From: a virus
Direction: 5' to 3' (one strand)
Virus record (IMG/VR): IMGVR_UViG_3300023313_000015
Coordinates: 1 to 42,605 of that record
Length of the DNA stretch: 42,605 nt
Under the pieces are notes generated by a model. The model saw only the letters and a program-made list of their open reading frames with translations, was not told the DNA's origin and ran no database searches. Made by a program: the position numbers and the translations under genes. Positions 1 to 7,270 of this stretch are shown here, in pieces (within the stretch, counting starts at the first letter, position 1; each line of letters starts with the position of its first letter).

Positions 1-127
1 GGTAAGAGAAATGAGAGATGAGACACCGGAAGTATTTAGAACTCCGAAAATAAGAGGAAGAAGTCCAGACTCTTTCAATCCTATGTCAGCTCAAGAGAGA
101 ATGGAGACTAATCTCCCTGACATGATA
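1..127. repeat. Left copy of 127-bp contig overlap
   Basis: These 127 bases are identical to the last 127 bases of the window (42479-42605). They lie inside the coding region of one continuous open reading frame. An exact overlap of this size at both ends is what an assembler using a 127-mer leaves on a circular or circularly permuted molecule. The unique genome length is then 42,478 bp. Confidence 0.95.
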
Positions 128-544
128 CTTAAATCTAAGATCCCTAGGACTACTGAGGGGCTTACTGAGAACTCCCAGCTATTTAGGCTTAAGATAGCTC
201 AAGATGCTGAGAAATTGGCAGCTAAGCAGCTTATGACGGAAGGTTTCCACCCTGATGATGTAGATCCAGAGGATATGGAAGCTAGAGCTAAAGATATATA
301 TAAAGATGTAGTTGATATATTTAAGGATAGTCCAGAGGAAGTAGGAGCACTTCTACCAATTTGGATTAAGCAGTACCCTTCTTATTTTGAAAAGGATAGG
401 TATCAGCGGATAGACGGGGTAGTCCCTCAAGGCCTTCAGCCTTTAGTTAGAGAAGAGATCCGAAAGAATCCTAATATAAGTAACAAGGAAAGAATCGAAC
501 AACTTGATTTATTTAATAGATCAGGTGAATATAATGATAAATAA
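1..544 (+). CDS. Internal virion protein, C-terminal part (wraps from 41064)
   Basis: This is the C-terminal 180 codons or so of the gene that begins at 41064. The ATG at 11 is internal: the same bases at 42489 are in frame with the ATG at 41064. The joined protein is 652 aa (1,415 nt to position 42478 plus 544 nt here). The C-terminal part is charged and mostly helical, with no catalytic motif I recognise. Placed after two smaller basic proteins and a 467-aa internal-protein candidate, it is probably a capsid-internal ejection protein. The function is inferred from position only. Confidence 0.8.
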   Translation, partial: VREMRDETPEVFRTPKIRGRSPDSFNPMSAQERMETNLPDMILKSKIPRTTEGLTENSQLFRLKIAQDAEKLAAKQLMTEGFHPDDVDPEDMEARAKDIYKDVVDIFKDSPEEVGALLPIWIKQYPSYFEKDRYQRIDGVVPQGLQPLVREEIRKNPNISNKERIEQLDLFNRSGEYNDK

Positions 545-556
545 CAGGAGAAGTAT

Positions 557-688
557 ATGCTAACTGAGATATTTTTTGGAACTCCAGAGAAGTTAAAAGA
601 GAGACTAGACGTATTAATCGGCACTGGCCGTATTATTAATTTAGTAGAGAAATGTACTGGTGGTACGTACTTAATCGTCCACAGTTAA
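557..688 (+). CDS. Small protein of unknown function (43 aa)
   Basis: A 43-codon frame begins 12 bases after the stop of the large internal virion protein. Its ATG follows a good ribosome binding site (AGGAG, spacer of about 6). The product starts MLTEIFFGTPEKLKERLDVL and ends LIVHS, with an amphipathic helix in the first half and one cysteine. I recognise no family. It sits at the end of the late operon, 11 bases before the next start, so it is probably a late accessory protein. The strong ribosome site and tight packing are the main evidence that it is a gene. Confidence 0.6.
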   Translation: MLTEIFFGTPEKLKERLDVLIGTGRIINLVEKCTGGTYLIVHS

Positions 689-699
689 TAGGAGATATT

Positions 700-993
700 A
701 TGAAATTAGGTATTAAAGAAACAAAAGAAGTTATCGCTGCTATGGGCGAGGGAGCAATAACAGGCAAAAAAGCTGTTAATGTTCTTAAAAAGATCCTAGT
801 AGATGGTCTTAGTATTACTGATATGATCTACATCCAAGAGCTAATTGACGCTACTCCAGACATGGCAATTATCCAAGCTGGTATTGACGATGCAGGAAAA
901 GCTCTTGAAGAGATGAAAGATTTAGATCAGGCAGAGATCATGGAAGTTATCGGAGCTTTATATACTGAAGCAAAAAGATTTAACGAAGCCTAA
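700..993 (+). CDS. Small helical protein of unknown function (97 aa)
   Basis: The start at 700 is chosen because AGGAG lies 6 bases upstream; an upstream in-frame ATG at 652 lies inside the preceding gene and has no such site. The 97-aa product begins MKLGIKETKEVIAAMGEGAI and is predicted all-helical and acidic at its C terminus (KDLDQAEIMEVIGALY). I do not recognise it. Similar short helical proteins occur next to phage lysis or virion genes, but that is only a positional hint. It is followed directly by a transcription terminator, so it closes a transcription unit. Confidence 0.7.
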   Translation: MKLGIKETKEVIAAMGEGAITGKKAVNVLKKILVDGLSITDMIYIQELIDATPDMAIIQAGIDDAGKALEEMKDLDQAEIMEVIGALYTEAKRFNEA

Positions 994-1017
994 AACACTT
1001 CGCTATCTATAGTGTTA
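993..1017 (+). terminator. Hairpin after the 97-aa gene
   Basis: AACACT (994-999) pairs with AGTGTT (1011-1016), extended by the flanking A/T bases, around an 11-base loop. It lies immediately after the stop codon and just ahead of the stronger hairpin at 1027-1061. No T-run follows, so it may act as an RNA end-protecting stem or as part of a tandem terminator. Confidence 0.4.
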
Positions 1018-1026
1018 AACAAGCTT

Positions 1027-1061
1027 AGCTCCTCTCTATTCGCATAAAGGGGAGCTTTTTT
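1027..1061 (+). terminator. Rho-independent terminator
   Basis: AGCTCC (1027-1032) pairs with GGAGCT (1051-1056) and is followed by six T residues (1056-1061), the standard form of an intrinsic terminator. It ends the long late operon on the plus strand. The next gene starts within 20 bases, so some readthrough or a separate signal must serve the overlapping gene pair downstream. Confidence 0.75.
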
Positions 1062-1078
1062 ATGGAGGTATGCTTGCC

Positions 1079-1315
1079 ATGACGGCTCTATTATACTCAA
1101 TAATAAAAGCAGTTCCTGCCGCTAGAGATATATTCTTCGGCTTGCAAGATCTGTACTATAATGAAACATTCGAGAGATTATCTACTATAAAAAACGATTA
1201 CAAAGGAAAACGACGTGCTCTTTCTAACGCTATTGAACTATCTAAAACTGATGATGATCGTAGGCAGTATAGCCTTATGCTTGCAGAGCTGCAATCAGCA
1301 AGTCGAGATAGGTAG
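1079..1315 (+). CDS. Small helical protein, possible i-spanin-like lysis protein
   Basis: A GGAGG site at 1064-1068 fits the ATG at 1079 (10-base gap); the ATG at 1070 is only one base from it. The 78-aa product has a hydrophobic but charged N-terminal helix (MTALLYSIIKAVPAARDIFF) and then a highly charged helical region, a layout loosely like an inner-membrane spanin. The N-terminal helix contains K, R and D, so a true transmembrane segment is doubtful. The strongest hint of a lysis role is the lipoprotein gene that begins inside this one in another frame. Alternatives are a membrane-associated accessory protein. Confidence 0.55.
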   Translation: MTALLYSIIKAVPAARDIFFGLQDLYYNETFERLSTIKNDYKGKRRALSNAIELSKTDDDRRQYSLMLAELQSASRDR

Positions 1316-1517
1316 TGTCCTAGGTCGTCCTTGGGTTCCTCAAGGCTGTATTTCTAATGGAGATGGCTCTTGCTTTAGAGCTGGGATCAGAGTTCCTACT
1401 AAGAATATGAACTGTACCGAAGATAGGTATGTAGTGGACATCGAAGGATATTTACTAGATATAGAGCTTCAATTATATAAATGTAGAAAAGACAGCAAGA
1501 AATGCCCCAGGCTATAA
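1215..1517 (+). CDS. Phage lipoprotein, candidate o-spanin (Rz1-like)
   Basis: The frame opens with GTG at 1215, seven bases after AAAGGA, inside the preceding gene; ATG codons at 1251 and 1254 are alternatives without a ribosome site. The N terminus is hydrophobic and ends in a lipobox, L-Q-S-C, with Cys at residue 26 from the GTG. The mature part is about 75 aa with several cysteines and the stretch GRPWVPQGC. Overlap of a lipoprotein gene with a small helical protein gene in another frame is typical of Rz/Rz1 pairs. The mature region is not proline-rich as in lambda Rz1, so another outer-membrane lipoprotein role is possible. Confidence 0.6.
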   Translation: MLFLTLLNYLKLMMIVGSIALCLQSCNQQVEIGSVLGRPWVPQGCISNGDGSCFRAGIRVPTKNMNCTEDRYVVDIEGYLLDIELQLYKCRKDSKKCPRL

Positions 1518-1572
1518 CCTAGGAAAAGTGAAGATAATCTCGTTAAATAAGGGACATCTCTTGCTGAAAACT

Positions 1573-2190
1573 TTATTTTAAGTATAATTTAGGGGCAGTA
1601 TCCTCTTCATCAGAGTTACTAGCTTTAGGTGGACTGAGGACATCATCAACGCTGACTCCCTTCTCCTCGACCTTCTCACCTTTCTTAACCACATGGTATA
1701 TATCTATACGTTCTGCGAACCACAACGTCAGCTCGTCTATAGATGCCGATAGAGGTTTATCCTCTTTGAACAAGTCGAATTTACGACAAGTATTTAGTAC
1801 ATGCCAAGTCCCTACAAAATAGTTTATAGGTAGGGATGCTTTATAAGTCTTTGTACTATTTCTATGTAGTGTGGCCATAAGGGTAAGAAGGTCAAAAGCT
1901 GCATCCTGCTCATTAGGAGGAACCAATCTCTGATCTAGTAACTCTTTTATACAAGTCCATATTGCCATTATCTGCCCTCCAGTAGTCTCCCACTCAATAA
2001 CATCTCGGAATACAGGCTTACCAGCATCATCTAATTTAATATCTCCCTTCTCATCAGTCACAATAGCAGACTCTAAACCACTCCCTCTAACAGCAGACTC
2101 TAACTTATTAGTAAGAGGGTTTAATTTATAAGGATTGTACTTCTTAGTAGCTCTATCCTTAGCTTTTCTCAACTTTACTACTTTACCCAT
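1573..2190 (-). CDS. Unknown protein at the end of the replication operon
   Basis: The start at 2190 is preferred over 2205 because GGGAG lies 9 bases upstream. It overlaps the end of the J-domain gene by 13 bases. The 205-aa product begins with a strongly basic segment (MGKVVKLRKAKDRATKKYN), has a mixed central domain with several Trp residues (EWETTGGQIMAIWTCIKELL) and ends in an acidic tail. I do not recognise a family. It is the last gene of the leftward operon and converges on the plus-strand lipoprotein gene. A role alongside the J-domain protein is possible only by position. Confidence 0.75.
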   Translation of the reverse strand: MGKVVKLRKAKDRATKKYNPYKLNPLTNKLESAVRGSGLESAIVTDEKGDIKLDDAGKPVFRDVIEWETTGGQIMAIWTCIKELLDQRLVPPNEQDAAFDLLTLMATLHRNSTKTYKASLPINYFVGTWHVLNTCRKFDLFKEDKPLSASIDELTLWFAERIDIYHVVKKGEKVEEKGVSVDDVLSPPKASNSDEEDTAPKLYLK

Positions 2191-2771
2191 TCTACTTTCT
2201 CCCATTCTGTATTAGTATCTACTATAGTCTCATAATAAGATTCCTCTAACATATCCAGCATAATTTGCTGAGTATCTAGAGCCTCCTCTATATTCTCTGC
2301 TCTTAATTCCATAGAGCTAATAGTCTGGCTTATAGAGGGCTGTATAAAATCAGCTTTTTTTAGCCTAGTACTAACTATCTTCATCTTTCCTATATCATGC
2401 TCCACCTCTTCTAAATCAGAGTGCATAGATATAGATCTCTCGTTTATCTCGGATCTAACCATTACGACAAGATCCGTATGATTGGCCATGAAGGTCTTTC
2501 CCGAGGTAATCATATCGAAAAGCTTAGCTAGGTTCTGAATAGCCTTATCCTCTAAACTTGGGATATTGTCTACTTCCTCACCTCTGTCATACATAGCTCT
2601 AAGCTTCTTGTCGGACAGTATCTTATAAGCCTTATCTATAACTTGAAACTCTTTCTCATCCCCTCCAGCATCAGGATGGTGAAGCTTAGCTAACTTATGA
2701 TAAGCCTTTTTTATGTCCTTATCTGAGCAGCCAGCCTCTAATCCTAATACCTCGTACTTATCTTTCTCCAT
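2178..2771 (-). CDS. J-domain (DnaJ-like) protein
   Basis: Residues 4-65 form a J domain: DKYEVLGLEAGCSDKDIKKA, then the HPD motif at residues 32-34, then the helix with YKILSDKKLRAMYD. J domains stimulate the ATPase of Hsp70 (DnaK) through HPD. There is no Gly/Phe-rich region or zinc finger; residues 70-197 are a helical, partly coiled region, so this is a class III type protein that likely recruits host DnaK to a particular target. Its start overlaps the stop of the zincin gene (TAATG). By context the target may be replisome assembly, as lambda uses DnaJ/DnaK, but this is inference. Confidence 0.88.
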   Translation of the reverse strand: MEKDKYEVLGLEAGCSDKDIKKAYHKLAKLHHPDAGGDEKEFQVIDKAYKILSDKKLRAMYDRGEEVDNIPSLEDKAIQNLAKLFDMITSGKTFMANHTDLVVMVRSEINERSISMHSDLEEVEHDIGKMKIVSTRLKKADFIQPSISQTISSMELRAENIEEALDTQQIMLDMLEESYYETIVDTNTEWEKVEWVK

Positions 2772-3229
2772 TACATAGGATCCAAATAAGACTCAACCAT
2801 ACGACCTAGGCGGTATTGGAAAGTGTTATCCTTTCCAACTGGGGAATTACTACCATGGTTAAAGAAATAGTGAGGGGTTCTACTCTTAACATAATACTCT
2901 AGGCAATGCCCCCATTCGTGGGCAATAGACCCTATAATAGAAGGTACAGACCTCTCCAATCTCCGACTATTAAGTTTTATTAAGCTAAAGTTTCCAGTGT
3001 AGGTAGTGGCTATAGCCGCTGACCAAGGATTCCAAGGACGATAAGTTCTAACCTTAGTACTAAATGATTCCATATATAAAGCTACAAAATCCGCTATCAT
3101 ATCTGAACTAACATTAGCATTATCTAGACTCTCTGGCATCTCTCGTACCATCCCTTCTATAACTCCGCTTTTAAGTAAATCGTTAAAGATAGTGCTTGCT
3201 TGTACTACCTTGTCTGTTATTTTTATCAT
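2771..3229 (-). CDS. Zinc metallopeptidase-like protein (HEWGH)
   Basis: The start at 3229 overlaps the stop of the XRE gene as ATGA and has GGAG with suitable spacing; an upstream ATG at 3259 would add ten residues inside that gene. The 152-aa protein carries HEWGH at 104-108, matching the HExxH zinc site, with a possible third ligand at H125 or E146. The C-terminal half (YFFNHGSNSPVGKDNTFQYR) is polar. There is no signal peptide, so it acts in the cytoplasm. The substrate is unknown; cleavage of a host regulator is one possibility given the adjacent XRE gene, by analogy with ImmR/ImmA-type pairs, although the sequence is not obviously ImmA. Confidence 0.7.
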   Translation of the reverse strand: MIKITDKVVQASTIFNDLLKSGVIEGMVREMPESLDNANVSSDMIADFVALYMESFSTKVRTYRPWNPWSAAIATTYTGNFSLIKLNSRRLERSVPSIIGSIAHEWGHCLEYYVKSRTPHYFFNHGSNSPVGKDNTFQYRLGRMVESYLDPM

Positions 3230-3432
3230 CCTCTCTCCTCTTTGTATGTGTCCAACCAATCCTCAAAAGCTACCGATCCGTTGGTAGCCTTAAAGATCTT
3301 ATCAATATTAGGTAGAGATGGGATATGTTTCCCGTTCGCATACCTATGTAATTGAGCGTGATCTATCCCCACCTTAAGTGAAAACGTCCTAAAAGGAAGT
3401 TTCTTTGTCTCTAGGTACTCTTTTAAAGTCAT
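3226..3432 (-). CDS. XRE/Cro-type DNA-binding regulator
   Basis: This 68-aa protein is a single helix-turn-helix domain: MTLKEYLETKKLPFRTFSLK, then the recognition helix region DHAQLHRYANGKHIPSLPNI. This is the Cro/CI pattern (F-S-x-K-x-G-x-x-x-x-x-L-x-R-Y-x-x-G-x-x-x-P). It has no dimerisation or protease domain, so it is more Cro-like than CI-like. It is coupled to the zincin gene by ATGA. It probably regulates phage early transcription, but no operator sites are evident nearby. No integrase was found, so it does not by itself show lysogeny. Confidence 0.85.
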   Translation of the reverse strand: MTLKEYLETKKLPFRTFSLKVGIDHAQLHRYANGKHIPSLPNIDKIFKATNGSVAFEDWLDTYKEERG

Positions 3433-3447
3433 CTCTATATTCCTTTT

Positions 3448-3999
3448 CTAAAATCCGAAGTTATTAAATTCTTCTTTCGGTGTTTCTTCAGCACTTATAA
3501 ACCCTTTAAACATATCTGAAGCTGAAGCTTTAGAGGTTAGAGCTTCATTAGAAGATACCTTAAGCACAGCTCGTAAGTTAAGAGCTACCCCTTTATTTCC
3601 ATCTACATCATAAGCCCAAGCCTCTACAGAGAACCGAACATTATCTCCAGCTTTAATACCATCTCTAGTAATAAAGACGTCATCTCCGCCTTTAACTTTA
3701 CGTACAACGGGTATAGCAAACTTAGTCCCTGCATTTAGAATTTTCATCCCTTTCATATGAGGATGCTCTTCATGGCTAGACTCTTTAGTATCTTTTACTG
3801 GAAGCTTCATTCCTTCAGGTAAACCCTTTGGCCATTTAGCATTAGCCACTTCCATACACATAGCCTGTAGCTGCTTAAAATCCTCATCTTTAGGAATTAG
3901 GATAGCCGCTGAGTATTTATCTTTCTTAGTGTCTGGCTCAAATAAATACCTGTCAAAAATTAATCTTCCCTCTGGTGTAACTACTCTTTCTTCGCTCAT
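3448..3999 (-). CDS. DUF2815-type ssDNA-binding protein
   Basis: The 183-aa product fits the DUF2815 family, which replaces SSB in many phages: TPEGRLIFDRYLFEPDTKKD, the KYSAAILIPKDE strand, FAIPVVRKVKGGDD, and NLRAVLKV near the C terminus. It should coat single-stranded DNA during replication. Its C terminus ends EEFNNFGF, an acidic and aromatic tail with a final Phe as in bacterial SSB. Four other genes in this operon end in similar tails (see findings). It lies downstream of the nuclease gene with a 41-base gap and upstream of the XRE gene. Confidence 0.8.
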   Translation of the reverse strand: MSEERVVTPEGRLIFDRYLFEPDTKKDKYSAAILIPKDEDFKQLQAMCMEVANAKWPKGLPEGMKLPVKDTKESSHEEHPHMKGMKILNAGTKFAIPVVRKVKGGDDVFITRDGIKAGDNVRFSVEAWAYDVDGNKGVALNLRAVLKVSSNEALTSKASASDMFKGFISAEETPKEEFNNFGF

Positions 4000-4040
4000 T
4001 TTTAATCCTTAGTTTCGTTATTCGCTTTATTGCGAGCGTG

Positions 4041-5201
4041 TTAGAAATCCATGTCCTCATAGATCACTGTATTAAAATCATTAACTGCATTATCAATTAT
4101 TACTTCTGGTCGTTTATCTTCTTCTCTGGCCATGGTGTTCTTTGGCTCCGGTTTGAATAGAAACTCACCCACCTCTTTCTTTCCGAATTTCTTCTCAAGA
4201 GCACCAATTCCGAGCAACTTTTGCTGGTATATATCTTCTCCGAACGCCATCTTAAGTTCCACTTCGCTTTGGACTTTCCTATTCGATCTTCCTTTAACGA
4301 GCTTGTATCCTTTGACATATTCCCCATTCTCCAACCTATGCATAGCATATGCACTGACAGAATCTAACCACTTTTTAATTCCGTCAGCATGGTCTAGAAT
4401 ATTCATTAAAGTTCTCTCGTCCATAACATCAGGCTTAGGCAAGCTATTCTCAGTCTTCACCTCTTCTATCCCAAAGTCCATAATGGCCAAAGCCTGAGCG
4501 TCTTTTCTCTGCTCTGGGCATATACCTTTAGCTGGACAAAAGAAGCAATGGCTTCCTGACTCAAGTTTAGGATTCTCAGCCCTAGTAGCATCGACTGCCT
4601 CTCCTAAAACATCCCCTATAGCCTCTAATTCGACCATAGATATAGTATAAGATTTTATAGGGTCTTGGATTCTAGGCTGTACTATAGTCATCTTAACTTT
4701 CTTGAAATCCTCCCCGTGGGCACATCCAAGAGCATAGTAAGCTAATTGGATGTTATCCTTAGCAAATACTTCCTTTCCCTTTCCATACTTAAGGTCTATT
4801 ACCTCTAACTCTCCCATAAACTCCATTATGATAGCGTCATTACTTCCGTGCATCCCCTCTCGTATGAAGTCCAAGTTGAAAGATTCTTCTATAATCAAGT
4901 CTTTATTTGATCCTTTAGCAGCCTCTAGTACGTAATCTACATAAGTTTGGACGTATTCCGCCATCTCCTCATCTACAGTATGGCCTTCCCACTCCCGACC
5001 TATATAATCAGAACACTTGGTAGTTCCTAGTAAAGCCGCTTCTGCCAATTCATGCGCACAGCTCCCGATCTCAGCATGTACCGAACTTTTTTGCGGGGGG
5101 GCTATCTCTATAAGGTTATTAGACCCCGGACAATTCATCCATCTATCTGCACTGGAGGCACCTACCACCGAGTGCCCTCTGTTTGCTTGTTTGGTAGACA
5201 T
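4041..5201 (-). CDS. DUF2800 Cas4-like PD-(D/E)XK nuclease
   Basis: The 386-aa protein matches DUF2800: SSADRWMNCPGSNNL near the start, GSCAHELAEA (H50, E51), D122 in GSNDAIIMEF, then DLK at 136-138 and Q152 in the QLAYY motif, which together form a RecB-type nuclease site. One cysteine near the N terminus (C24) and three later (C219, C222, C228) are placed as in the 4Fe-4S cluster of Cas4 and AddB nucleases. It probably processes DNA ends during replication or recombination. The protein ends YEDMDF, one of the shared phenylalanine tails. It is TAATG- or end-overlapped with the 154-aa gene upstream. Confidence 0.85.
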   Translation of the reverse strand: MSTKQANRGHSVVGASSADRWMNCPGSNNLIEIAPPQKSSVHAEIGSCAHELAEAALLGTTKCSDYIGREWEGHTVDEEMAEYVQTYVDYVLEAAKGSNKDLIIEESFNLDFIREGMHGSNDAIIMEFMGELEVIDLKYGKGKEVFAKDNIQLAYYALGCAHGEDFKKVKMTIVQPRIQDPIKSYTISMVELEAIGDVLGEAVDATRAENPKLESGSHCFFCPAKGICPEQRKDAQALAIMDFGIEEVKTENSLPKPDVMDERTLMNILDHADGIKKWLDSVSAYAMHRLENGEYVKGYKLVKGRSNRKVQSEVELKMAFGEDIYQQKLLGIGALEKKFGKKEVGEFLFKPEPKNTMAREEDKRPEVIIDNAVNDFNTVIYEDMDF

Positions 5202-5665
5202 TATGCTGCTACCAATTTCTTAGCTAGTTCAGTAAATGTCTTAGCATCTGCTGCTTTCAAAGAAGGAACTCCACAAACTTCTATAATTAAAGCCTTAACT
5301 TTATCCCCTGAGTTTAGACGACCCGCTGTCTCTCTACATAGAACCATCATCTCTTCTACAGTAAGAGGGTTAACAACCTCTACCTCTTTTACTTCTTTTG
5401 TAACTTTCTTTTTAGTTGCTTTTTTCTTTGCTTTCTTCTCAATTTTAGGCTCGTCAATAACTTCTTTTGTTTTAACTTCATCATTAACCTTCTTTGCCGT
5501 AGCTAGAGGCTTACCTTCTAGAGCTACAGATAAAGACCCCATAACTTTATTATAAGCTGTGTCGAAATCATCATTCTCAGTTAGGCTAGCTCCTAGCTTT
5601 ACCTCGAAATGCTCGTAATTCCCTAGATTTTTTCGCCTCATAATTTCAATAGTGTTAATAAACAT
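5201..5665 (-). CDS. Lys-rich replication-operon protein of unknown function
   Basis: The ATG at 5665 is preferred because GGGAGG lies six bases upstream; the ATG at 5695 overlaps the helicase gene and has no such site. The 154-aa product has an N-terminal domain (residues 1-55), a Lys/Glu-rich linker around 75-100 (KKAKKKATKKKVTKEVKEVE) and a small C-terminal helical domain ending KTFTELAKKLVAA. That last domain resembles a short module (KALI...G...L...F..L) found at the end of several phage DNA-metabolism proteins. It lacks the phenylalanine tail seen in its neighbours. Function unknown. Confidence 0.75.
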   Translation of the reverse strand: MFINTIEIMRRKNLGNYEHFEVKLGASLTENDDFDTAYNKVMGSLSVALEGKPLATAKKVNDEVKTKEVIDEPKIEKKAKKKATKKKVTKEVKEVEVVNPLTVEEMMVLCRETAGRLNSGDKVKALIIEVCGVPSLKAADAKTFTELAKKLVAA

Positions 5666-5678
5666 TTGTTCCTCCCAG

Positions 5679-6962
5679 TTATAATATTTGTTCAATCACT
5701 TTCATTTTGGATGTTAGACTTTTGGTGATCATTTTGTCAACATGACTTCCACATATTTTATGTATTCTACATGTATTTTTTTGTCCTATTCTATGAATCC
5801 GCTTACTTGCCTGAGCATTATCTGCTTGGACGTATGACATATCATTGAATATCAGATCCGTTGCGGCTGTTAGAGTAATTCCAGTAGATGCAGCACCAAT
5901 AGTGGCAACCAGATAGTCCAGCTTACCAGATTGGAACTCATTAATAATTTCATGTCTACTGGAGATGCTCGTCTGGCCAGTAATAACCCCTGCTTTTTCA
6001 AGCTTTCCTGATATGAGATGAACAGGATCAACATGGTCACTGAAAATAACCACGGGCTTTCCGGTTTCTTCAAATATATTTCTAGCATAATTAACAGTAA
6101 AAGGAGCTTTTGCCAGAGCTGAGCCGCTCTTGATAGCCATAATATGGTCATCAACTTTTCCTTGGTGCTTCGAGTACTCTTCCAAACTTGAATCATCGTA
6201 CTTATAGTGAACATCTACATACCTCTCTAATAGCTCAGGAAGGTCTAGGACATCTTCCGTTAATCTTCTTATGTATTTACCTTCAAAAAATGTCCTAAGC
6301 TCTATGGCGTTCTTAAGCCCCTCAAACTTGCGTACTTCTACTTCCCGACCTCTAACATATATCTTATATACTTTCTCATAGGAGAAATTATTAGAGAATG
6401 AGTACTGAGTACGGTAATGCTCACATATATTTAATCCGTTGGTTCCATTCGGACAATAGGACAGTATCTTAAGTAAACTAAAGAACTCCTCTACTCGGTT
6501 CTTAACAGGAGTCCCTGTAAGGAGAGTTAGGTTCTTAGGTCTATTTCTCTCTAGGAACTCATGAAATAGCCCTGTTCTCTTGGCTTGTAGGTTCTTAAGC
6601 ATATGAGCTTCATCTACTATGACATGACCCGCTTGCTCAAATAAGAACTCACACTTGGCCAATCTCTCGTAATTAACAATTATAACCTTATACTTACTAG
6701 CGGTGCCTATATCTGCCGCTCTTTCTACGATAAGGATATTTTTCTCCTCTAGATCAGTAAACTTTAAGAACTCAGCTTTCCAGTTATATTTTAGAAAAGC
6801 AGGACACACTACTAGAGTCTTGTACCCCGTAGCTGCGGATACTCCAATGGCCGATAAGGTCTTTCCAACCCCCATCTCACTACCTATCAAAAAGTACTTA
6901 TGCTTCAAGCAAAATTTAACATCCTCTGCCTGATGAGGAAATAGTTTAGCAGTTAGCTTCAT
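5679..6962 (-). CDS. SNF2-family DNA helicase/translocase
   Basis: This 427-aa SF2 protein has the SNF2 motif set: EMGVGKT (29-35, Walker A), VDEAH (116-120), LTGTPVKN (148-155), and RIHRIGQ (388-394, motif VI with the RIGQ signature). Such compact phage SNF2-like helicases are common beside PolA and DUF2800 genes and are thought to help replication or recombination, perhaps by remodelling forks. Its ATG overlaps the stop of the 102-aa gene (TAATG), so the two are translationally coupled. It does not end in the shared phenylalanine tail. Confidence 0.92.
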   Translation of the reverse strand: MKLTAKLFPHQAEDVKFCLKHKYFLIGSEMGVGKTLSAIGVSAATGYKTLVVCPAFLKYNWKAEFLKFTDLEEKNILIVERAADIGTASKYKVIIVNYERLAKCEFLFEQAGHVIVDEAHMLKNLQAKRTGLFHEFLERNRPKNLTLLTGTPVKNRVEEFFSLLKILSYCPNGTNGLNICEHYRTQYSFSNNFSYEKVYKIYVRGREVEVRKFEGLKNAIELRTFFEGKYIRRLTEDVLDLPELLERYVDVHYKYDDSSLEEYSKHQGKVDDHIMAIKSGSALAKAPFTVNYARNIFEETGKPVVIFSDHVDPVHLISGKLEKAGVITGQTSISSRHEIINEFQSGKLDYLVATIGAASTGITLTAATDLIFNDMSYVQADNAQASKRIHRIGQKNTCRIHKICGSHVDKMITKSLTSKMKVIEQIL

Positions 6963-7270
6963 TAAAACTCCATATCCTCAAACTCGGTATACTCTTTGTT
7001 CATCTCCTCAACCGTGGCGTACATCACTTCAGAGTACTCCTCAGGCATAATAGACAATGCTCTTTTCACACATTCGATATAAATATGGCTCTCAACTAAT
7101 ATCCCGGGAAGCCTACTTCTAGAGTAAGTAACATCATCCATATTCAAGCAATGATGTATCTGATCTATCTCTTCAGCCACTCTTGCGAAATTGAAAGCTA
7201 ACTTACCTAGAAGCTCCCAGTGACACTCTTTGTCTTTCATGTTTTGCAATAAAGCATTTAATTCTTTCAT
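6962..7270 (-). CDS. Small replication-operon protein with phenylalanine tail
   Basis: The 102-aa product is predicted to be entirely helical (ELLGKLAFNFARVAEEIDQI, then IYIECVKRALSIM) and I recognise no family. It is squeezed between the DNA polymerase and helicase genes with TAATG overlaps on both sides, so it is made in step with them. It ends YTEFEDMEF, nearly the same tail as the Cas4-like nuclease (YEDMDF). I infer a replisome accessory or adaptor role; a weak likeness to MazG-type helices was considered but the metal-binding glutamates are not evident. Confidence 0.75.
   Translation of the reverse strand: MKELNALLQNMKDKECHWELLGKLAFNFARVAEEIDQIHHCLNMDDVTYSRSRLPGILVESHIYIECVKRALSIMPEEYSEVMYATVEEMNKEYTEFEDMEF

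Noticed and set aside
1-127. True direct terminal repeat as in T7
   Set aside because: The repeat is exactly 127 bases, a common k-mer size, and lies inside a gene that it would otherwise split. An assembly overlap explains it better.
3226-3432. Lysogeny control by the XRE protein
   Set aside because: A single Cro-like regulator without an integrase or a repressor pair is common in lytic phages as well, so no prophage state is claimed.
5052-5555. 167-aa plus-strand frame inside the nuclease and Lys-rich protein genes
   Set aside because: It lies opposite two well-supported genes, has no ribosome site and encodes a serine/phenylalanine-rich shadow.
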